The position numbers and the translations under genes were made by a program. Of a stretch of DNA of 64,000 nt, positions 61,324 through 64,000 are shown in pieces. Location: contig NZ_ATVB01000001.1 in assembly GCF_000420505.1 (NCBI RefSeq), forward strand, positions 62,001 through 126,000. Direction: 5' to 3'. The notes under the pieces were generated by a model, which ran no database searches, was not told where the DNA came from, and saw only the letters and a program-made list of their open reading frames with translations. Position 1 is the stretch's first letter. Each line of letters starts with the position of its first letter. The stretch is from Alloscardovia omnicolens DSM 21503 (GTDB lineage: Bacteria; Actinomycetota; Actinomycetes; Actinomycetales; Bifidobacteriaceae).

Positions 61324-61908
61324 TTACTTCTCTTCACGCTGAGCGTAAATCCCCCGCTCAGCCGCATACTGTTCTAGTTCTTCTTTTAACTGCTTGCGAG
61401 CGCGGTTCAGACGGCTCATAACAGTTCCTATTTTTATGCTTTGTTCTTCAGCTACCTGAGCGTAACTTTTACCGTCAATAGCTGCGGCTATAAAGACCTC
61501 TCGCCGTTCTGGAGAAAGTTTATTGAGTGCGGCAATTATTTCTTCTGGAGCAAAAGCATCCATAAAAGTTTGCTCTGCAGATTTAAGTTCTTCTGATGAG
61601 TGCTCATGTGCTGCGTAAATATCCCAGTCATCGTATTCGCCCGTACTGGAGTTAGCGCGTTGTGGGCGTCTTTTCGCTTTGTTGTATTGATTGAAATAGA
61701 GATTTCTTTCAATAGTTGTCATCCATGCAGCAAAATTTGTGCCTTGTTCGAAGGAGTCGTAATTTTTGAACCCACGTTCGAAGGTGTCTTGCACAAGATC
61801 TTGCGCATCCTCGGGATTATTCGTGAGTTTCATTGCAAAACGATAGAGTTGATCCACAATGGGCATAGCCTGTGCTTCAAACTGGGCTCGTTTTTCGTGT
61901 GTTGTCAT
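61324..61908 (-). CDS. sigH: ECF sigma factor (SigH/SigR type)
   Basis: This 194-residue group 4 sigma factor has region 2 (LTNNPEDAQDLVQDTFERGFKNYDSFEQGTNFAAWMTTIERNLYFNQY) and region 4 (LNKLSPERREVFIAAAIDGKSYAQVAEEQSIKIGTVMSRLNRARKQL). Its order with the Cys-rich gene recalls the SigR/RsrA redox pair of actinobacteria. It is divergent from the exonuclease gene and the shared region has a TTATTGT/ACAATAA palindrome. Regulation by oxidative stress is inference. Confidence 0.9.
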   Translation of the reverse strand: MTTHEKRAQFEAQAMPIVDQLYRFAMKLTNNPEDAQDLVQDTFERGFKNYDSFEQGTNFAAWMTTIERNLYFNQYNKAKRRPQRANSSTGEYDDWDIYAAHEHSSEELKSAEQTFMDAFAPEEIIAALNKLSPERREVFIAAAIDGKSYAQVAEEQSIKIGTVMSRLNRARKQLKEELEQYAAERGIYAQREEK

Positions 61909-61913
61909 AGGTC

Positions 61914-61930
61914 TTATTGTTGCACAATAA
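61914..61930. promoter_or_regulatory. Palindrome in the sigH/exonuclease divergent region
   Basis: TTATTGT (61914-61920) and ACAATAA (61924-61930) are exact inverted repeats around TGC. The region between the two genes is only 30 bp, so -10-like elements of both promoters would lie in this palindrome and both mRNAs may be leaderless. Confidence 0.5.
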
Positions 61931-61938
61931 TGGTACGC

Positions 61939-62718
61939 ATGACGTCTTTAGCCGACACGATACAAGCGATTCCTGTTCAGAGTATGGATACTGCTCTGGC
62001 TGACAGTTTTATTTTGGGTTTTGATACGGAAACAACAGGCACTATATCTGGTAAGGATTCTATTGTGTCTGCTTCACTTGTTTTGCGTTATCCTCATAAA
62101 GATTTCACGAGCGACGTAACGCAATCATGGGTTATTAATCCTCGTATGCCTATGCATCCTGCTGCTAGCCGCGTGAATGGTTTTACTGATGAATTTTTAG
62201 CTACTCACGGCGCTGATCAGGTGGACAGTATTCATGAGATAAGCGATATTATTATTGCTGCTCAGTTAAGAAATATTCCTGTGTTAGCCTATAACGCTCC
62301 GTTTGATATTGCTATGCTTAACGGCGATATGCATAAGATTGGTTTAGCTGATGTCACTACTGAGCTGCGCGACCGTGATACCGAAAACTTTTTAACGCAT
62401 ACTCAAAGAGAACTTCTTGTGCTCGATCCTTTGGTTATTGATCGTGCTGTAAGTCATCGACCAGGTCCTCGTAAGCTGATTGATACCACACAATATTATG
62501 GTGTGTATCCTCATGGTGATTTTCATACTGCTTTGGCCGATACAGTGGCTACTGTTGATGTAATGCGTGAGATTATTCGTTTGCATGATGATATTGCTTC
62601 TTTAGAGCTTACAGACCTTATGCCTCGGCAGCGTTTTTGGTATGAACAGTGGCAAACAAGTTTTAATGAGTATTTACGTTCGAAAAATCGTCCGCAGATT
62701 AAAGGAAGTTGGTTATAA
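61939..62718 (+). CDS. DnaQ-like 3'-5' exonuclease
   Basis: This 259-residue protein has the exonuclease fold: ILGFDTETTGTI (Exo I, Asp-x-Glu), VLAYNAPFDIAML (Exo II) and HTALADTVATVDVM (Exo III with His and Asp). It resembles the epsilon-subunit/DEDDh group and ends in a Trp-rich helix (QRFWYEQWQTSFNEYLRS). The start may be ATG 61939 or ATG 61930; both follow an AT-rich promoter without ribosome-binding site. It ends one nt before murE and overlaps no other gene. Confidence 0.85.
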   Translation: MTSLADTIQAIPVQSMDTALADSFILGFDTETTGTISGKDSIVSASLVLRYPHKDFTSDVTQSWVINPRMPMHPAASRVNGFTDEFLATHGADQVDSIHEISDIIIAAQLRNIPVLAYNAPFDIAMLNGDMHKIGLADVTTELRDRDTENFLTHTQRELLVLDPLVIDRAVSHRPGPRKLIDTTQYYGVYPHGDFHTALADTVATVDVMREIIRLHDDIASLELTDLMPRQRFWYEQWQTSFNEYLRSKNRPQIKGSWL

Positions 62719-64000
62719 ATGGCTCAGATTACTCTGGCACGTGCTGCTGAGGTATTAGACGAGTATGGATTATTGCGTACTTCTGTCAGTTCAGATGTTC
62801 GAACCTTTGATCATATGACCTATGCGAGCAATGAGGTTACCGACTCTACTCTGCTTGTTTGTAAAGGCGCTTTTAAGGATGATTATATGCGCGACGCTGT
62901 TTCGCGCGGTGTACAATGGTATGTTTCTGACCACGAGTTTAGCGCTGATGTGGCAGGGTCAGCCCGCGGTTTGATTGTGTCAGATACTCGCAAAGCTTTA
63001 GCTGTTTTAGCGCAAGAGTTTTATGGTCATCCTGACCGTGAGCTTTTTACTGTAGGTATTACGGGTACGAAGGGCAAAAGCACCACTGTATATTTTGCGC
63101 ATGCCATTTTGAATGATTATTTTGCCCATAAAACTGCGTTGATTTCCTCTGTAGATAATTGCACAGATGGCGTGACCTATGTGGAGTCCGATTTAACAAC
63201 TCCTGAATCTTTAGACTTATATCGTATGCTGCGCGAAGCTGTAGATAATGGTTTAACACATGCTGTTATTGAGGTATCGTCTCAGGCATATAAAGTAGAC
63301 CGCGTTTTTAACCTGCATTTTAACGTGGGCGCGTTCTTAAATATTTTCCCTGATCATATTAGCCCTCTAGAGCATCCAAGTTTCGACGATTATTTCAAAT
63401 GCAAGCGTCAAATTATTCGTCATAGTGACGCTATGGTATTTGGTAGCGCTATTGAACATCGCGATGTGATTGATGCAGATCTTGCTCACGCCGGCATTCC
63501 AGCGTATTTCGTGGATGCAAGTATTCTTGACCGTTCGGGTATTCATTTAGATATGCCTGGCGAGTTTAATTATGATAATGCAGCAGTAGCGGTAAAAATC
63601 GCTGAACTTGCTGGCGTTCCATCTACCAGTTCAAGCGTCGAAGCAGTCAACCATGTGCGCATCTCTGGGCGTATGGAAGTTTTCCGGGGAACACACGAGA
63701 ATGATTCCAACGTCATTGCTGTGGTTGATTATGCTCATAACGGCATTAGCGTTACCACTCTTTTAGATTACGTAGATTCAGCTTATGGTCACGAACATCC
63801 ACATATTACTCTCGTTACAGGAAGCGCCGGCGATAAAGCAATTAACCGACGCATAGACATTGTGAAAGCAGCTGAAAACCGTATTAACCGTTTTATTTTC
63901 ACCACAGAAGATACGAATACGGAAAGTATTGAAGATATTTGCCGTCATATGAATGAAGCAGTAAGTAACGAGCACGTGCAACACGAGATTATTCTTGACC
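62719..64000 (+). CDS. murE: MurE-type UDP-MurNAc-tripeptide ligase (5' part)
   Basis: The frame starts at the ATG directly after the exonuclease stop and runs off the end of the window (427 codons here). It has GITGTKGKSTTVYFAHAIL (ATP-binding), LTTPESLDLYRML, HAVIEVSSQAYKVDRV and FNLHFNVGAFLNIFPDHISPLE, then VVDYAHNGISV. This is the Mur ligase pattern of MurE, which adds the third residue (Lys, Orn or diaminopimelate) to the peptidoglycan precursor. Substrate specificity lies in the missing C-terminal domain, so the amino acid added cannot be stated. Confidence 0.9.
   Translation, partial: MAQITLARAAEVLDEYGLLRTSVSSDVRTFDHMTYASNEVTDSTLLVCKGAFKDDYMRDAVSRGVQWYVSDHEFSADVAGSARGLIVSDTRKALAVLAQEFYGHPDRELFTVGITGTKGKSTTVYFAHAILNDYFAHKTALISSVDNCTDGVTYVESDLTTPESLDLYRMLREAVDNGLTHAVIEVSSQAYKVDRVFNLHFNVGAFLNIFPDHISPLEHPSFDDYFKCKRQIIRHSDAMVFGSAIEHRDVIDADLAHAGIPAYFVDASILDRSGIHLDMPGEFNYDNAAVAVKIAELAGVPSTSSSVEAVNHVRISGRMEVFRGTHENDSNVIAVVDYAHNGISVTTLLDYVDSAYGHEHPHITLVTGSAGDKAINRRIDIVKAAENRINRFIFTTEDTNTESIEDICRHMNEAVSNEHVQHEIILD

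Noticed and set aside
61600-61938. N-terminal extension of the exonuclease frame into the sigma-factor gene
   Set aside because: The extension is antisense to sigH, Cys- and Phe-rich and precedes the promoter palindrome; the exonuclease core starts after 61939.
1-64000. tRNA, rRNA and CRISPR arrays
   Set aside because: No cloverleaf-type TTCGA-loop sequence with matching arms, no rRNA sequence and no regular direct-repeat/spacer pattern were seen by eye; a tRNAscan and CRISPR scan could confirm.

Overview
The window is a stretch of actinobacterial chromosome, most likely from the Bifidobacteriaceae. The main signs are the bifidobacterial-type GAPDH, DUF3710/DUF3159 proteins, a parA-scpA-scpB cluster, the 24-residue ribosomal protein bL37, MsrAB, XerC and XerD, and several LacI-controlled sugar loci. 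The moderate base composition fits a low-GC member of the family such as Alloscardovia or Scardovia, but the genus is an inference.

Bases 1-6.4 kb are accessory DNA that is AT-rich and Firmicutes-like. They hold a row of small orphan immunity-type genes (SUKH/SMI1-KNR4, a zinc-ribbon protein, DUF1877, a GGMGSFND protein, a frameshifted two-helix membrane protein), a lipoprotein, a decayed ISL3-type insertion sequence, and a scrap of prophage in which a Bro-N antirepressor remnant abuts a tail-assembly-chaperone gene. From 6.4 to 12.3 kb lies an alpha-glucan operon on the minus strand: solute-binding lipoprotein, two permeases, a GH13 glucosidase and a LacI regulator. An IS1249-like element (12.3-13.7 kb) sits just upstream of its promoter. 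A two-gene PARIS-type anti-phage system (AriB/DUF4435 and AriA ATPase) follows at 13.9-15.9 kb. It directly abuts an RNA methyltransferase whose last ~95 codons look like the C-terminal tail of a Firmicutes RlmCD/RumA protein. This suggests that a mobile element entered the 3' end of that gene and replaced its tail.

From about 16.2 kb the core chromosome begins: DUF3159/DUF3710, exonuclease III, an oligopeptide ABC operon, XerC, tyrA-pheA, typA, scpB-scpA-parA, a second sugar ABC locus with a divergent LacI gene and a yesL-type protein, a YeiH-type membrane protein, XerD, infC-rpmI-rplT, and a gluABCD-type amino acid transporter. These are followed by MsrAB and thiamine pyrophosphokinase (divergent), and gap. 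A sucrose regulon (51-57 kb) has two paralogous MFS sucrose symporters, a LacI regulator and a GH32 sucrase, with duplicated operators before both symporters. The right end carries YbaK, an aldose epimerase, bL37, a 1.5 kb gene-poor region full of repeats, an ECF sigma factor with a cysteine-rich partner, a DnaQ-like exonuclease and the start of a MurE-type ligase.

Recurrent themes are probable leaderless transcription (a -10 hexamer 6-8 nt before the start codon at four genes), a dispersed palindromic intergenic repeat of about 46 bp with at least six copies, and inactivated transposases. The most notable systems are the PARIS locus next to the chimeric methyltransferase and the orphan immunity array.
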